From positions 1 through 64,000 of the forward strand of contig NZ_CAMPHV010000025.1 in assembly GCF_946886105.1 (NCBI RefSeq): a stretch of DNA of 64,000 nt, in the 5' to 3' direction. Origin of the DNA: an uncultured Pseudomonas sp. GTDB lineage: Bacteria > Pseudomonadota > Gammaproteobacteria > Pseudomonadales > Pseudomonadaceae. Position 1 is the stretch's first letter. Each line of letters starts with the position of its first letter. The notes beneath the pieces were generated by a model. The model made no database searches. It was not told where the DNA came from and worked only from the letters and a program-made list of their open reading frames with translations. This document shows, in pieces, positions 35,786 through 50,614 of this stretch. A program made the position numbers and the translations under genes.

Positions 35786-37363
35786 ATGCCCCGTAAAAGC
35801 TGGCGCGACGCCATCGCCGCCTACTCAAGCCCCGCGACCCTGGTGCTGCTGCTGCTCGGTTTCGCCGCCGGCCTGCCTTATATGCTGGTGTTCTCGACGC
35901 TGTCGGTATGGCTGCGCGAAGCGGGTGTCGCCCGCGAAACCATCGGCTTCGCCAGCCTGATCGGCCTGGCCTATGCCTTCAAATGGGTCTGGTCGCCGCT
36001 GCTCGACCAATGGCGCCTGCCACTACTGGGCGGTCTGGGCCGCCGGCGCTCCTGGCTGGTACTCTCCCAGGTGCTTATCGCTGCGGGCCTGGCCGGCATG
36101 GCGCTGTGCGATCCGCAAACCCATCTGACCTGGTTGATATCCCTCGCCGTATTGGTCGCGTTCGCCTCGGCCACGCAAGACATCGCAGTGGACGCCTACC
36201 GCCTGGAAATCGTCGACAACACCCGCCAGGCGGCACTGGCCGCCAGTTATATGGCCGGCTACCGGGTCGCCGCGCTGCTGGCCACTGCGGGCGCCTTGTA
36301 TTTCGCCGAAGGCTTCGGCTCCACCGTGCAGCTCTACCAACACAGCGCCTGGGCCGGCACCTACCTGGTGTTCGCCCTGCTGATGCTGCCGGGCCTGCTC
36401 ACCAGTTTGTGGATGCGCGAACCGGCGGTGCCGCTGCAAACCCAACTGGCCGCCGCTCGCTATGGCTTCAGCCGGCAAATCGCTTCGGTGCTGGTATTGA
36501 TCGTTCTGCTGGTGTCGGTGCCGGCGATGTTCACCCAGTTCTTCCACACCGATTTCGCCAGCCTGTTCAGCGGCGAAGCCAGCCTGCTCGACCTGTTGCT
36601 GGAAGACCGCGCGTTCCTACGCGCGCTGCTCTACACCATCCTCACCGCCCTGTGCCTGTCGCGCATGGGCCGACGCGGCCTGGCGCCGGTACTGACGCCG
36701 GTCAACGACTTCGTCTTGCGCTATCGCTGGCAGGCGCTGCTGCTGCTCGGGCTGATCGCCACCTACCGCATGTCCGATACCGTGATGGGCGTGATGGCCA
36801 ACGTGTTCTACATCGACCAGGGCTTCACCAAGGATCAGATCGCCAGCGTCAGCAAACTGTTCGGCCTGGTCATGACGCTGCTCGGCGCCGGCATTGGCGG
36901 CCTGTTGATCGTGCGTTTCGGCATTCTGCCGATTCTGTTTATCGGCGGTCTCGCCTCGGCCGCGACCAACCTGCTGTTCATGCTGCTGGTCAGCATGGGC
37001 GCCGACCTGCAAATGCTGATCGTCACCATCTCTGCGGACAACTTCAGTGCCGGGTTGGCGACGGCGGCCTTCGTCGCCTACCTGTCGAGCCTGACCAACC
37101 TGAAATTCTCGGCCACGCAGTACGCCCTGCTCAGCTCGATCATGCTGCTGCTACCGCGCTTGATCGGCGGCTATTCGGGGGTGCTGGTGGAAAAGGTCGG
37201 CTATGAGCAGTTCTTTATCGTCACCGCCTTGCTGGGGGTGCCGACGCTGATCCTGATCGCTCTGCAATGGCGCCGCGAAGGCCCGCAGGCGAATGGCTCG
37301 ATCCCGGCAGCCCCTGTAGAACAGCCCAACAGCGGGCCGCTGAAAACCGAAGCCAACAGCTAG
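35786..37363 (+). CDS. ampG: Muropeptide permease AmpG
   Basis: A 525-residue inner-membrane permease of the major facilitator superfamily that imports anhydro-muropeptides for cell-wall recycling and AmpC induction. Landmarks: FAAGLPYMLVFSTLSVWLREAGV, GLAYAFKWVWSPLLD, ATQDIAVDAYRLE, and about 12 membrane segments. The start is the ATG at MPRKSWRDA. The C-terminal stop codon is provided by an inserted palindromic repeat (37360-37419). Confidence 0.92.
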   Translation: MPRKSWRDAIAAYSSPATLVLLLLGFAAGLPYMLVFSTLSVWLREAGVARETIGFASLIGLAYAFKWVWSPLLDQWRLPLLGGLGRRRSWLVLSQVLIAAGLAGMALCDPQTHLTWLISLAVLVAFASATQDIAVDAYRLEIVDNTRQAALAASYMAGYRVAALLATAGALYFAEGFGSTVQLYQHSAWAGTYLVFALLMLPGLLTSLWMREPAVPLQTQLAAARYGFSRQIASVLVLIVLLVSVPAMFTQFFHTDFASLFSGEASLLDLLLEDRAFLRALLYTILTALCLSRMGRRGLAPVLTPVNDFVLRYRWQALLLLGLIATYRMSDTVMGVMANVFYIDQGFTKDQIASVSKLFGLVMTLLGAGIGGLLIVRFGILPILFIGGLASAATNLLFMLLVSMGADLQMLIVTISADNFSAGLATAAFVAYLSSLTNLKFSATQYALLSSIMLLLPRLIGGYSGVLVEKVGYEQFFIVTALLGVPTLILIALQWRREGPQANGSIPAAPVEQPNSGPLKTEANS

Positions 37364-37419
37364 GGTCTGTTGCCATTTCAGCGCAAGCCGCGTTGCCGCG
37401 AAACGGCAACAGACCCTAG
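37360..37419. repeat. Palindromic repeat of the CTAGGGTCTGTTGCC type, copy 2
   Basis: The same 20-bp arms as at 29375-29429, with a 20-base centre. The TAG inside the left CTAG is the stop codon of ampG (37361-37363). Together with copy 1 it indicates a dispersed, mobile or formerly mobile, palindromic element. Confidence 0.88.
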
Positions 37420-37474
37420 GATCAGCGAAGCATACGAGCGGCGCATCGTGCGCCGCGATAAACCCTGATTGCGC

Positions 37475-38317
37475 TTATGGCTTATCAGGGCTAGCGGCGG
37501 GCATCAGGTGCACCACACGCTGCGGGAACGGAATACCGATACCGGCCTCGGTCAGACGCTCCTTGGCCAACTCGATAAAGCTGAAGGTCACCGGCCAGTA
37601 GTCCGGCGTCGCCACCCAAACGCGCAACGACAGGTTCACCGCGCTGTCGCCCAGCCCGGTCACGAAAACCACGGGTTCCGGCTCCATCAGCACCCGCGGG
37701 TCTTGGGCGATCTTCAACAGCACATCGCGGGCTTGCTTGATATCGCTGGAATAATCGATGCCCAGGTTGATGTCGGCACGGCGTATCGGTTCGCGTGAAT
37801 AGTTGGTGATATTGCCGTTGGACAGGCTGCCGTTCGGCACTATCACCACCTTGTTGTCGGCGGTTTTCAGGGTGGTATGGAAGATGTGGATGCTGTCGAC
37901 GCTGCCCGACACCCCCTGCCCTTCGATCCAATCGCCAGCACGGAACGGGCGGAACAGCATGATCAGCACGCCGCCGGCGAAGTTCGCCAAGCTGCCCTGC
38001 AATGCCAGACCGATGGCCAGGCCGGCCGCACCGATCACCGCGATGAACGAGGTGGTTTCCACACCGACCATCGAGGCCACGCTGACCAGCAGCAGCACCT
38101 TGAGCACAATCCCCGCCAAACTGCCGATAAAGCTATGCAGGGCACGATCGACATTGCGCCGCTCCATCAAGCCGCCGACCTTACGGGTCAGGGTATTGAT
38201 CAGCCACCAACCGATCAGCAAGGTGGCGATGGCCAATATCAACTGGCCGCTGTATTGCAGCACCACCGGTAGCCAGGCCTCGGACAGTGTCACCAGTTGC
38301 TCTACATTCATTTCCAT
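37475..38317 (-). CDS. Small-conductance mechanosensitive channel (MscS family)
   Basis: A 280-residue channel. There are three N-terminal membrane segments; the third, pore-lining one contains AAGLAIGLALQGSLANFAGG, the classical MscS pore sequence. A beta domain (RPFRAGDWIEGQGVSGSVDSIH, VVIVPNGSLSNGNITNYS) and a cytoplasmic alpha/beta domain follow. The length is close to E. coli MscS (286). It opens on hypo-osmotic shock. AAGGA lies upstream of the start. It is separate from its neighbours. Confidence 0.92.
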   Translation of the reverse strand: MEMNVEQLVTLSEAWLPVVLQYSGQLILAIATLLIGWWLINTLTRKVGGLMERRNVDRALHSFIGSLAGIVLKVLLLVSVASMVGVETTSFIAVIGAAGLAIGLALQGSLANFAGGVLIMLFRPFRAGDWIEGQGVSGSVDSIHIFHTTLKTADNKVVIVPNGSLSNGNITNYSREPIRRADINLGIDYSSDIKQARDVLLKIAQDPRVLMEPEPVVFVTGLGDSAVNLSLRVWVATPDYWPVTFSFIELAKERLTEAGIGIPFPQRVVHLMPAASPDKP

Positions 38318-38520
38318 TGGGGCGTCCTTTTTTGCGCAAAAAACAACCGCGCAGCGATCACGCGCGGCTACGAGCTATGGGCAGATAGGGCTGAAAAACC
38401 CAGGGGCTCGGCTCATTGAGCCAAAACGCCGGCCCCGGTCAATACGCAAAGTGCGCAAACCGAAAGCGGGGCAGGCGTTAAATATGACGAATCGATCTAG
38501 CCATACGAGCCAGATAGACC

Positions 38521-39000
38521 TTAATCGCGGAAGTTGTCGAACTGCAATGGCATGCCGAATTCCTTGGCACGCAACGCGGCGATGGCTTCTTGCAGGTCAT
38601 CGCGCTTTTTGCCGGTGATACGCACCTGCTCGCCCTGGATCGCAGCCTGCACCTTAAGCTTGCTGTCCTTGATATGGGCGACGATCTTCTTCGCCAAGTC
38701 CTTCTCGATGCCTTCGCGCAGGATCACTTCCTGCTTGACACTCTTACCTGACGGATAGGCGTCCTTGAACTCCAGGCACTGCACATCGATCTTACGTTTG
38801 ACCAGAGCAAGCTTGAGAATCTCGATCATTTGCTCGAGCTGAAATTCGGCGTCGGCGGTCAAGTTGACAGTTAGCTCTTTCAGTTCAAAGCTACCTTTAC
38901 CACGCAGATCGTAGCGACGCTCCAATTCCTTGATCGCGTTGTCGATTGCGTTGGTGACTTCGTGCTTGTCCAGCTCGGACACCACGTCGAACGAGGGCAT
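38521..39000 (-). CDS. yajQ: YajQ family nucleotide-binding protein
   Basis: A 159-residue YajQ protein beginning [20 protein letters not shown], with [22 protein letters not shown] and the C-terminal [26 protein letters not shown] in the family pattern. Members bind nucleotides, and in some species c-di-GMP. The start lies after GGAGG. In Pseudomonas it sits beside the regulator gene transcribed divergently here. Confidence 0.93.
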   Translation of the reverse strand: MPSFDVVSELDKHEVTNAIDNAIKELERRYDLRGKGSFELKELTVNLTADAEFQLEQMIEILKLALVKRKIDVQCLEFKDAYPSGKSVKQEVILREGIEKDLAKKIVAHIKDSKLKVQAAIQGEQVRITGKKRDDLQEAIAALRAKEFGMPLQFDNFRD

Positions 39001-39151
39001 GGGTTTCCTCCACAATAGAAGGCGCGCCGCGGTTCACGAACGGGACACGCCAGGCTTGACGGTTAAAAAACCCGGCCATTATATATCCACAGATACATAC
39101 ACTGCCTGGCCATGTACCGGGCCCATGCGATTTCCCTTAGCGAGCCTGCTC

Positions 39152-41025
<1,874 letters not shown>

Positions 41026-41072
41026 GCCGGCGTTACCCTGCTCACACATTTGTGACGACGACCTTGATTCCC

Positions 41073-43088
41073 ATGCTTTTGCGTCAACGCCTCGAAAACC
41101 TTCCGGTCGGCCGCAAACTACTGGTCGCCCTGCTGGTGCTGCTGGCGACGGTGCTGGTGGTGGCCAACCTGGCCTTTATCAGTGCCGCCTACTGGATTTC
41201 CCAACAAAGCGTGGCGCCCCAGGCGTTGCACACCCTTGGCCGGTTGATCGCCAGCCCGCAACTGAGTCAACCGGCGCTCAACTCGGCGAGCGCCGCCGAG
41301 GAGCTGCTGCAGCGCCTGGACGACTATGCGCCGTTACGCGCCGCAGTGGTTTACGACAGCAATGGCATCAGCCTCGCGCAGCTGCAGCGCGGCGAGGAAA
41401 TACCCTTGCCCTCGCGCACCGAGTTGGTGGCCACCTGGCGTCACAGCGAATTCCGCATCAACAAGCTGATCGAACTGCCGCAGCCCTCGGGCCCGCCGGG
41501 GCATTTGCTGCTGGTCGCCTCCAGCGAGCTGCCGGGCGCCTTCTACACCGGCACCCTGAGCGCCAGCCTGGTGATCCTGTTGGTCAGCGTGCTGCTCTGG
41601 TTGATCGTTTCGCGGCAAGTGCGCCGCTTGATCACCCGGCCGATCCGCCGCCTGGAGGAACTGTCGCGCCAGGTCACCCGCGAAGAGAATTACTCGCTGC
41701 GCGCGCGCCGCGGCAACCGCGACGAAATCGGCAGCCTGGCCGATGCGTTCAACACCATGCTGGTGCGTATCGAAGCCCGCGAGCAGCAGCTCAAGCGCGC
41801 CCGCGATGACGCTCAGGACGCCTTCGACCATGCGCAGAACCTGGCCGAGGAGACCCGCCACTTCAACCGCAAACTGGAGTTGGAAGTGCAGGTGCGCGGC
41901 AAGATCGAGAAAAAGCTCACCGGCTTCCAGAAGTACCTCAACAGCATCATCGACTCCATGCCCTCGGCGCTGATCGCCCTCGACGAACAGCTCTATGTGA
42001 CCCAGTGGAACCAGGAAGCCAGCGTGCTTTCCGGCACCCGCCTGGAGGAGGCGCTGAACCAACCGGTGTTTCTCGCCTTCCCGCCGTTGAAACCCTTTCT
42101 CGCGCAGATCAATCGCAGCATCGAGAAACACAAGGTCGAGAAAATCGAGCGGGTCACTTGGAGCAAAGGCGACGAGCGGCGGCACTACGCCCTGACCTTC
42201 TATCCGCTTATGGGCGGCAGCGGCCGCGGTGCGGTGATCCGCATCGACGACATCACCCAGCGCCTCAATCTGGAAGAGATGATGGTGCAATCGGAAAAGA
42301 TGCTCTCGGTCGGCGGCCTGGCCGCCGGCATGGCTCACGAGATCAACAACCCGCTCGGCGCCATTCTGCACAACGTGCAGAATATCCGCCGACGGCTGTC
42401 GCCGGAGATGGAAAAGAACCGCGAGCAGGCCGAGCAAATCGGCGTTTGCCTGGAAGCCGTCGACCACTATTTGCAAGCCCGGGAGATTCCACAGCTGCTC
42501 GACGGTATCCAACAAGCCGGCACCCGCGCGGCGAATATCGTCAGCCATATGCTCAACTTCAGCCGCATGAGCAATCGCCAGCTGACGCCCTGCCAATTGC
42601 CGGCGGTGATCGACCAGGCACTGGAAATTGCCAGCAACGACTTCGACCTGACGGAAAGTTTTGACTTCAAGAGCCTGCAGATCGTACGCGATTTCGACCC
42701 CGATCTCGGCCCTGTGCCCGGCACGGCCAACGAACTGGAACAGGTGTTACTGAACCTGCTGAAAAACGCCGCCCAGGCGATCCATCAGCGCAACGACGGC
42801 ACGCCGGGGCAAATCACCCTGCGCACCCGCCGCGGCAAGCATTGGGCGGAGATCCAGGTGCAGGACAACGGCCTGGGGATGCCCGAATCGGTACGCAAGC
42901 GGATCTTCGATCCCTTCTTCACCACCAAGGAAGTCGGCGAAGGCACCGGTCTCGGTCTGTCGGTTTCCTATTTCATCATCACCAACAACCACAAAGGGCA
43001 GATGGAGGTACAGTCGAGCCCCGGCCAGGGCACCTGCTTCACCTTGCGCCTGCCGCTGGCCGTCGCCCCCGCCGAGACAGGTTCCTGA
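41073..43088 (+). CDS. Membrane sensor histidine kinase with HAMP and PAS domains
   Basis: A protein of about 671 residues. Helix one is at about 15-40, a periplasmic part, helix two at about 162-185, HAMP, then a PAS domain ([21 protein letters not shown]), the His-box [14 protein letters not shown] (His422) and an ATPase domain ([27 protein letters not shown]). It is the type of kinase whose partner regulator is coded elsewhere. Start uncertain: an in-frame GTG at 41052 is also possible. The neighbours match the PAO1 order in which this gene has been linked to swarming. Confidence 0.85.
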   Translation: MLLRQRLENLPVGRKLLVALLVLLATVLVVANLAFISAAYWISQQSVAPQALHTLGRLIASPQLSQPALNSASAAEELLQRLDDYAPLRAAVVYDSNGISLAQLQRGEEIPLPSRTELVATWRHSEFRINKLIELPQPSGPPGHLLLVASSELPGAFYTGTLSASLVILLVSVLLWLIVSRQVRRLITRPIRRLEELSRQVTREENYSLRARRGNRDEIGSLADAFNTMLVRIEAREQQLKRARDDAQDAFDHAQNLAEETRHFNRKLELEVQVRGKIEKKLTGFQKYLNSIIDSMPSALIALDEQLYVTQWNQEASVLSGTRLEEALNQPVFLAFPPLKPFLAQINRSIEKHKVEKIERVTWSKGDERRHYALTFYPLMGGSGRGAVIRIDDITQRLNLEEMMVQSEKMLSVGGLAAGMAHEINNPLGAILHNVQNIRRRLSPEMEKNREQAEQIGVCLEAVDHYLQAREIPQLLDGIQQAGTRAANIVSHMLNFSRMSNRQLTPCQLPAVIDQALEIASNDFDLTESFDFKSLQIVRDFDPDLGPVPGTANELEQVLLNLLKNAAQAIHQRNDGTPGQITLRTRRGKHWAEIQVQDNGLGMPESVRKRIFDPFFTTKEVGEGTGLGLSVSYFIITNNHKGQMEVQSSPGQGTCFTLRLPLAVAPAETGS

Positions 43089-43090
43089 AC

Positions 43091-43672
43091 ATGGGTTATC
43101 GACTCTCGAAAATTTACACACGCACGGGCGATGCCGGCGAAACCGGATTGGCCGATGGTCGCCGCGTGGCCAAGGATCACCCGCGGGTGGACGCCATGGG
43201 CGAGCTGGACACCTTGAACAGCCAGCTCGGCCTGCTGCTGGCCGAACTCGCCGAGCAGCACACGGCATGCCCCGGGCTGGATGATGTGATTGCGGTGCTA
43301 GCGCCCTGCCAGCACCGCTTGTTCGACCTCGGCGGCGAGTTGGCGATGCCCGAGTACCAGGCGCTGCAGGCGGACGAAATCGAGCGCCTGGAAGCCGCCA
43401 TCGACCGCTGGAACGAGGACGTCGGGCCGCTGGAGAATTTCATTCTGCCCGGCGGCTCACGCCTGGTCGCCCAGGCCCATATCTGTCGCAGCCTGGCCCG
43501 CGGCGCGGAACGGCGCTGCCAGCAGCTCAACGCCGTCGAGCCGATCCGCGGCGTCGGCCTGGCCTACGTCAACCGCCTGTCCGACCTGCTGTTCGTCGCC
43601 GCCCGGCTGATCGCCAAACACCAGGGCATCGACGAAGTGCTCTGGCAGGCGGCAGCGAAACCGCAGGCCTAA
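43091..43672 (+). CDS. Cob(I)alamin adenosyltransferase, PduO type
   Basis: A 193-residue ATP:corrinoid adenosyltransferase that makes adenosylcobalamin. The N-terminal ATP site is KIYTRTGDAGETGLADG, and the C-terminal half has the conserved FILPGGSRLVAQAHICRSLA and YVNRLSDLLFVAARLIA. It starts two bases after the histidine kinase gene. It is convergent with the pseudouridine synthase gene; the junction holds a short GTAGGTCGGGTTAGCGG-type repeat. Confidence 0.92.
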   Translation: MGYRLSKIYTRTGDAGETGLADGRRVAKDHPRVDAMGELDTLNSQLGLLLAELAEQHTACPGLDDVIAVLAPCQHRLFDLGGELAMPEYQALQADEIERLEAAIDRWNEDVGPLENFILPGGSRLVAQAHICRSLARGAERRCQQLNAVEPIRGVGLAYVNRLSDLLFVAARLIAKHQGIDEVLWQAAAKPQA

Positions 43673-43759
43673 CCCGTAGCCCGTAGGTCGGGTTAGCGGC
43701 ATCCACATGATGGCCGCGAAAACGCAGACGAGCGCCGCAGAACCCGAGAAGGCACCGCG

Positions 43760-44656
43760 CTAGATCAAACTCAAACGGCTCTCGAAGCGGCGCTGCTCGC
43801 CACTCAGCGGATCGATAAAGCCCAGTCCCTGGGCCAGCAGCTTGAGCGGCTTGCTGTAATCGTCCGGCGCACCGGGGCCTTCGCTGACCTCGGGGTAGAA
43901 GGGATCGTTGACTATCGCCGCGCCCAGGGCGGCCATATGCACGCGCAGCTGATGCTTCTTACCGGTCACCGGGTACAGCCCGTAGAGCCAGTGCTCGCCC
44001 AACCGCCGAGCGACCTCAATACGGGTTTCGGTATTGGCCACCCCTTCCGCCACTTCGCGCATGCGGAAAAACGGCTCTCCGGCCTCCAGGCGGGTCGCCC
44101 GCAATTGGGGAAAGACTTCGTCCGGCAAGGCCGGCGCCAACGCCTCGTAGCGCTTGTGCATTTGCCGTTCGCGGAACAATGCCTGATACCGGCCGCGGCT
44201 CTGCGGGTTGGTGGAAAACAGCACCAAGCCCGCGGTATGCCGATCGATACGGTGCAGCGGCACCAGGTCGGCATTCCTCAGGCGTTTGGCCAAGCGCGCT
44301 TGCAGGGTTTGCTCGACGTACTCGCCGGCCGGCATCACCGGCAAAAAATGCGGCTTATCGGCCACCAGCAGGTGTTCGTCGAGATGCAGAATGCTCTCGG
44401 TAAAGGGGATCGGCGTCTCCGCCGCGACCTCGCGGAAATAGTGCACCTTGAGCCCGACCCGGTAAGGCGCCTGTGCATCCAGCGGCTGCCCCAGGGCATC
44501 CAGCACCCGCCCGCGGGCCATGCGCTCGATCCACAGCTCGCGGCCGATCGCCGGGAAATGTGCGCATAGACAATCGAGCACCGTCGACCAATCGCCCTGA
44601 GGCAAATGCAGGGTGCTGGGGCGCATATTGGAAGGGGAACGGGCTTGCACGGACAT
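43760..44656 (-). CDS. RluA-family pseudouridine synthase
   Basis: A 298-residue pseudouridine synthase of the RluA family. The catalytic Asp138 lies in LVPLHRIDRHTAGLVLFS, and the C-terminal motif ITGK-type segment is seen as LYPVTGKKHQLRVHMAALG. There is no clear S4 domain, although WIERMARGRVLDALG may be a degenerate one. The target RNA is not known from sequence. Confidence 0.87.
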   Translation of the reverse strand: MSVQARSPSNMRPSTLHLPQGDWSTVLDCLCAHFPAIGRELWIERMARGRVLDALGQPLDAQAPYRVGLKVHYFREVAAETPIPFTESILHLDEHLLVADKPHFLPVMPAGEYVEQTLQARLAKRLRNADLVPLHRIDRHTAGLVLFSTNPQSRGRYQALFRERQMHKRYEALAPALPDEVFPQLRATRLEAGEPFFRMREVAEGVANTETRIEVARRLGEHWLYGLYPVTGKKHQLRVHMAALGAAIVNDPFYPEVSEGPGAPDDYSKPLKLLAQGLGFIDPLSGEQRRFESRLSLI

Positions 44657-44698
44657 CGGCGGACTCGATCAGACAGCTTAAATGAAGTTATGCCCAGC

Positions 44699-44733
44699 CT
44701 TGCTGGCGATCGGATCGTTGGATCGCCAGCAAG
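44699..44733. repeat. REP-like hairpin (CTTGCTGGCGATC type)
   Basis: Perfect 13-bp arms CTTGCTGGCGATC / GATCGCCAGCAAG with a 9-base loop, followed by CTGGCTCCAACA. This is the familiar layout of Pseudomonas repetitive extragenic palindromes. It lies between the MutT-ThiE and RluA-type genes. Confidence 0.85.
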
Positions 44734-44760
44734 CTGGCTCCAACACTGGCAGAGCTTGCT

Positions 44761-45702
44761 TCAAGCCGGCCATAGCCCGCGAATCCCGGCCACGCCCTGG
44801 GCACCCGCCTGCCATGCCTGCGGGATGTCCCCAGGCCGCATTCCGCCGAGCAGATAGACCGGCAGATTGACGCCCTGGAGTAATTCGGAGGCCCGCGGCC
44901 ACCCCAATGCCGGCGCCCCCGGATGGCTGAGCGTCGGGCGCAGCGGCGACAGGGTGACGAAATCCACGTCCAACTGCGTGGCCAAGGCCAACTCTTCAGC
45001 CGAATGACAGGACGCCGCCAGCCAGCGATCGCTGGGCAGCGGTCGCGATCCCTGGGCCAGTTCACACAATTGCCTGGCGGTGAGATGCCAACCCGCGGCG
45101 GGGAAATCCGCCAACCACTCCAACGGTCCCTTGAGCAGCAACTGTGCCCGACCGGCGCACAAGCCCAGGGCATCCACCGCCAGGGCACGATACTGCTCAG
45201 CGGAAAGCTGCGGCGCGCGCAGCTGTATCAAGCGAACGCCCTGCCCCAACGCCGCCTGGATACCGTCGAGCAGGGCGAGCGGATCGAGGTCGTCCGGCGT
45301 GATCAAGTAGCGCTCGGGCAAACGCGCCGCCGCAACTATCGGCCGATTGGCCGCCGGGAACTGGTAGTCGCCCAACCGATCCGGCGCGACCCAGGCCAGC
45401 GGCTGGCCTTCGGCGCCATGGGGCTCGCCGGTGAACGCCGAAACGTCCCAGACGTCCAACAGCACCTGTTTGTCCGGGTAATCGTGGCGCACTTGCAGCA
45501 GCGGCCGCGCGGCGCTGGGGCGAATGCCCAGCTCTTCGTCGAGCTCGCGGGCCAACGCCTGCTCGACCGACTCATCGGCCTCCACCTTCCCGCCCGGAAA
45601 CTCCCAGAGGCCGCCCTGGTGCTTATCGTCCGGACGGCGGGCGATCAGAATGCGCCCGTCGGCACCGCGAATCACCGCCGCCGCGACATGGATGCGTTTC
45701 AC
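44761..45702 (-). CDS. Nudix hydrolase (MutT-like) fused to a thiamine-phosphate-synthase-like domain
   Basis: A 313-residue two-domain protein. The N-terminal MutT-type domain carries the complete Nudix box (GGKVEADESVEQALARELDE followed by ELGI) and should hydrolyse oxidised nucleotides such as 8-oxo-dGTP. The C-terminal domain resembles ThiE (RLIQLRAPQLSAEQYRALA, ASCHSAEELALA, DFVTLSPLRPTLSHPGA). It begins with GTG overlapping the GST stop codon (GTGA), so the genes are coupled. This fusion is common in pseudomonads; whether the ThiE half is active is not clear. Confidence 0.88.
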   Translation of the reverse strand: MKRIHVAAAVIRGADGRILIARRPDDKHQGGLWEFPGGKVEADESVEQALARELDEELGIRPSAARPLLQVRHDYPDKQVLLDVWDVSAFTGEPHGAEGQPLAWVAPDRLGDYQFPAANRPIVAAARLPERYLITPDDLDPLALLDGIQAALGQGVRLIQLRAPQLSAEQYRALAVDALGLCAGRAQLLLKGPLEWLADFPAAGWHLTARQLCELAQGSRPLPSDRWLAASCHSAEELALATQLDVDFVTLSPLRPTLSHPGAPALGWPRASELLQGVNLPVYLLGGMRPGDIPQAWQAGAQGVAGIRGLWPA

Positions 45703-46331
45703 CCCTGCGCTTCCTCCAGCGCGACCTGGAGCCAGCGCCGGAATGCCGGCCACTGGTAGATGGTCTCGACATAGGCCGCGGCGGCTTCTGGCAGGTCCAC
45801 CCGATAACTGCGCAGCCGCGCCGCGACCGGGGCGAAAAAGGCATCGGCGATGCTGGCATGGCCGAACAGGAAGGGCCCGTCCTGACCGAAGCCGGCGCGG
45901 CACTCGGCCCACAGCGCGCAGATGCGCTGGATATCGTCCTGGGCATCGGCGGGTATCGCCGTCAGCGCCTGATCGCGCTTGAGATCCATCGGCAGGTGCG
46001 TGCGCAAGGCGACGAAGCCGCTGTGCATCTCCGCGCAAACGCTGCGCGCCAAGGCCCGGGCGTATTGCCCGCGCGGCCACAGGTGCGCCTCAGGGAAGCG
46101 CTCGGCAAGGTACTCGGCGATTGCCAGGCTGTCCCACACCGCGCCCTCTTCGGTCTTCAGCACCGGCACCTTGCCGGTCGGCGAATGGGCGAGCAGACGC
46201 GCGCGGCTATCAGCCTGATACAGCGGCACGAACAGCTCCTCGTAAGGCGCCCCCGTGAGTTCGATCGCCAACCAGGCGCGAAGCGACCAGGATGAGTAAT
46301 TTTTGTTGCCAATGACCAGGGCCAGTGACAT
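45699..46331 (-). CDS. Glutathione S-transferase family protein
   Basis: A 210-residue GST. The N-terminal thioredoxin-like half contains IGNKNYSSWSLRAWLAI, with catalytic-type Ser residues, and SPTGKVPVLKTEEG with the cis-Pro; the C-terminal half is helical (FLFGHASIADAFFAPVAARL). The start was set at the ATG with AAGGAG upstream. It overlaps the MutT-ThiE gene by four bases. The substrate is not identifiable. Confidence 0.9.
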   Translation of the reverse strand: MSLALVIGNKNYSSWSLRAWLAIELTGAPYEELFVPLYQADSRARLLAHSPTGKVPVLKTEEGAVWDSLAIAEYLAERFPEAHLWPRGQYARALARSVCAEMHSGFVALRTHLPMDLKRDQALTAIPADAQDDIQRICALWAECRAGFGQDGPFLFGHASIADAFFAPVAARLRSYRVDLPEAAAAYVETIYQWPAFRRWLQVALEEAQG

Positions 46332-46436
46332 GAGGCGCTCCTTGCTACGAAGTGATGGAAGGTCGACCGACAGTAAAAGGCGCCCGAGCGAATAGCAATT
46401 CCGCTTGCGCATGGGGCTATAAGCGTGGGGAATAGC

Positions 46437-46468
46437 GACAAGCGAACGACCTTGAGCCGTTCGCTGTC
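46437..46468. repeat. Hairpin in the argJ-GST gap
   Basis: GACA, a bulged A, GCGAACG pairs with CGTTCGCTGTC across a 9-base loop. It may be a weak terminator for argJ or a REP-like repeat. The gap 46332-46503 holds no gene. Confidence 0.5.
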
Positions 46469-46503
46469 ACTTGCCGCTTATGGCTTGCAGCTCATAGCTG
46501 CCC

Positions 46504-47721
46504 TCAGGTCCGATACTCCGCGTTGATCTTCACGTACTCATGGGACAAGTCGGTGGTCCAGATCGTTTCGCTGCAGGTGCCGCGACCCAGCTCGATACGG
46601 ATGCTGATTTCCGCCTCGGCCATCACCGCCGCGCCCTGCTCTTCGGTGTAGCTGGCGGCGCGGCAGCCGCCGCGGGCGATGCAGACGTCGCCGAGGAATA
46701 CGTCGATCAAGCCGACATCCAACTGCGCCACGCCGGCACGGCCGACGGCCGCAAGAATGCGACCCCAGTTCGGATCAGAAGCGAACAGCGCAGTCTTGAT
46801 CAACGGCGAGTGGGCCACCGCGTAGCCGACGTCCAGGCACTCCTGATGGGTCGCGCCGCCGTTCACCTGCACGGTGACGAACTTGGTCGCGCCTTCGCCG
46901 TCGCGCACGATGGCCTGGGCCACCTCCATGCACACCGAGAACACCGCCTCCTTGAGTTTGGCGAAGAGGTCGCCGCTGGCCTGGGTGATCTCCGGCAGCG
47001 CCGCCTGGCCGGTGGCGATCAGCATGCAGCAATCGTTGGTCGAGGTGTCGCCATCAATGGTGATACGGTTGAACGATTTGTTCGCCGCATCGCGCAACAA
47101 ATCCTGCAGAACCGCCTGCGCGACTTTGGCGTCGGTGGCGATATAACCGAGCATGGTCGCCATGTTCGGCTTGATCATCCCCGCGCCCTTGGATATCCCG
47201 GTCACGGTGACGGTCACACCGTCGTGCACGAACTGGCGGCTGGCGCCCTTGGGCAGCGTGTCGGTGGTCATGATGCCGGTCGCGGCTTCGGCCCAATGGT
47301 TTTCGGATAAATCGTCGAGTGCGGCCTGCAAGGCGCCTTCGATCTTCTCCACGGGCAGCGGCTCGCCGATCACCCCGGTGGAGAACGGCAGCACCGCGCT
47401 GTCATCCACGTCGGCCAGCCGCGCCAATGCGGCACAGGTGCGCAGGGTGTTCTGCAGGCCCGGCTCGCCGGTGCCGGCATTCGCGTTGCCGGTGTTGGTC
47501 AGCAGGTAACGCACGTTGCCGAGCACGCGCTTCTTGGCCAGGATCACCGGCGCGGCGCAGAACGCATTGAGGGTGAACACCCCCGCCACGCTCGAGCCTT
47601 CGGCACAACGCATCACTACTACATCCTTGCGGCCCGGGCGCTTGATGCCCGCCGAAGCGATGCCCAGCTCGAAACCTGGAACCGGGTGCAGAGTTGACAG
47701 CGGGCCAAGACCAACAGCCAT
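46504..47721 (-). CDS. argJ: Bifunctional ornithine acetyltransferase / N-acetylglutamate synthase
   Basis: A 405-residue ArgJ, which moves acetyl from N-acetylornithine to glutamate in the cyclic arginine pathway. The self-cleavage site is visible in [17 protein letters not shown], where the Thr of ATM becomes the nucleophile. Other family blocks are [14 protein letters not shown] and [14 protein letters not shown] [17 protein letters not shown] lies before the start. It is located downstream of secA and is transcribed alone. Confidence 0.97.
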   Translation of the reverse strand: MAVGLGPLSTLHPVPGFELGIASAGIKRPGRKDVVVMRCAEGSSVAGVFTLNAFCAAPVILAKKRVLGNVRYLLTNTGNANAGTGEPGLQNTLRTCAALARLADVDDSAVLPFSTGVIGEPLPVEKIEGALQAALDDLSENHWAEAATGIMTTDTLPKGASRQFVHDGVTVTVTGISKGAGMIKPNMATMLGYIATDAKVAQAVLQDLLRDAANKSFNRITIDGDTSTNDCCMLIATGQAALPEITQASGDLFAKLKEAVFSVCMEVAQAIVRDGEGATKFVTVQVNGGATHQECLDVGYAVAHSPLIKTALFASDPNWGRILAAVGRAGVAQLDVGLIDVFLGDVCIARGGCRAASYTEEQGAAVMAEAEISIRIELGRGTCSETIWTTDLSHEYVKINAEYRT

Positions 47722-47762
47722 AGAGATGCTCCTTGAGGATTGATACGACCGATCGCGAAGGT

Positions 47763-47797
47763 AAAACGCCGCGAGCGGCTAAAGCCATTCGCGGCGT
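47763..47797 (-). terminator. Rho-independent terminator of secA
   Basis: ACGCCGCGA and TCGCGGCGT form a 9-bp stem with a 14-base loop; on the minus strand it is followed by a short T run (seen as AAAA at 47763-47766). It lies about 80 bases after the secA stop codon, upstream of argJ. Confidence 0.7.
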
Positions 47798-47875
47798 CGT
47801 TAAACTGGTTGAAGCATAGCCCGCGGATCGGCTCCAGCCACGCTTAAATGGCAGAGGATCCGACAAGCGACTAAA

Positions 47876-50614
<2,739 letters not shown>

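Noticed and set aside
44761..46080. A longer Nudix-ThiE protein starting inside the GST gene
   Set aside because: The extra N-terminal part is the GST gene read out of frame. A GTG overlapping the GST stop gives the normal MutT N terminus (MKRIHVAAAVIRG).
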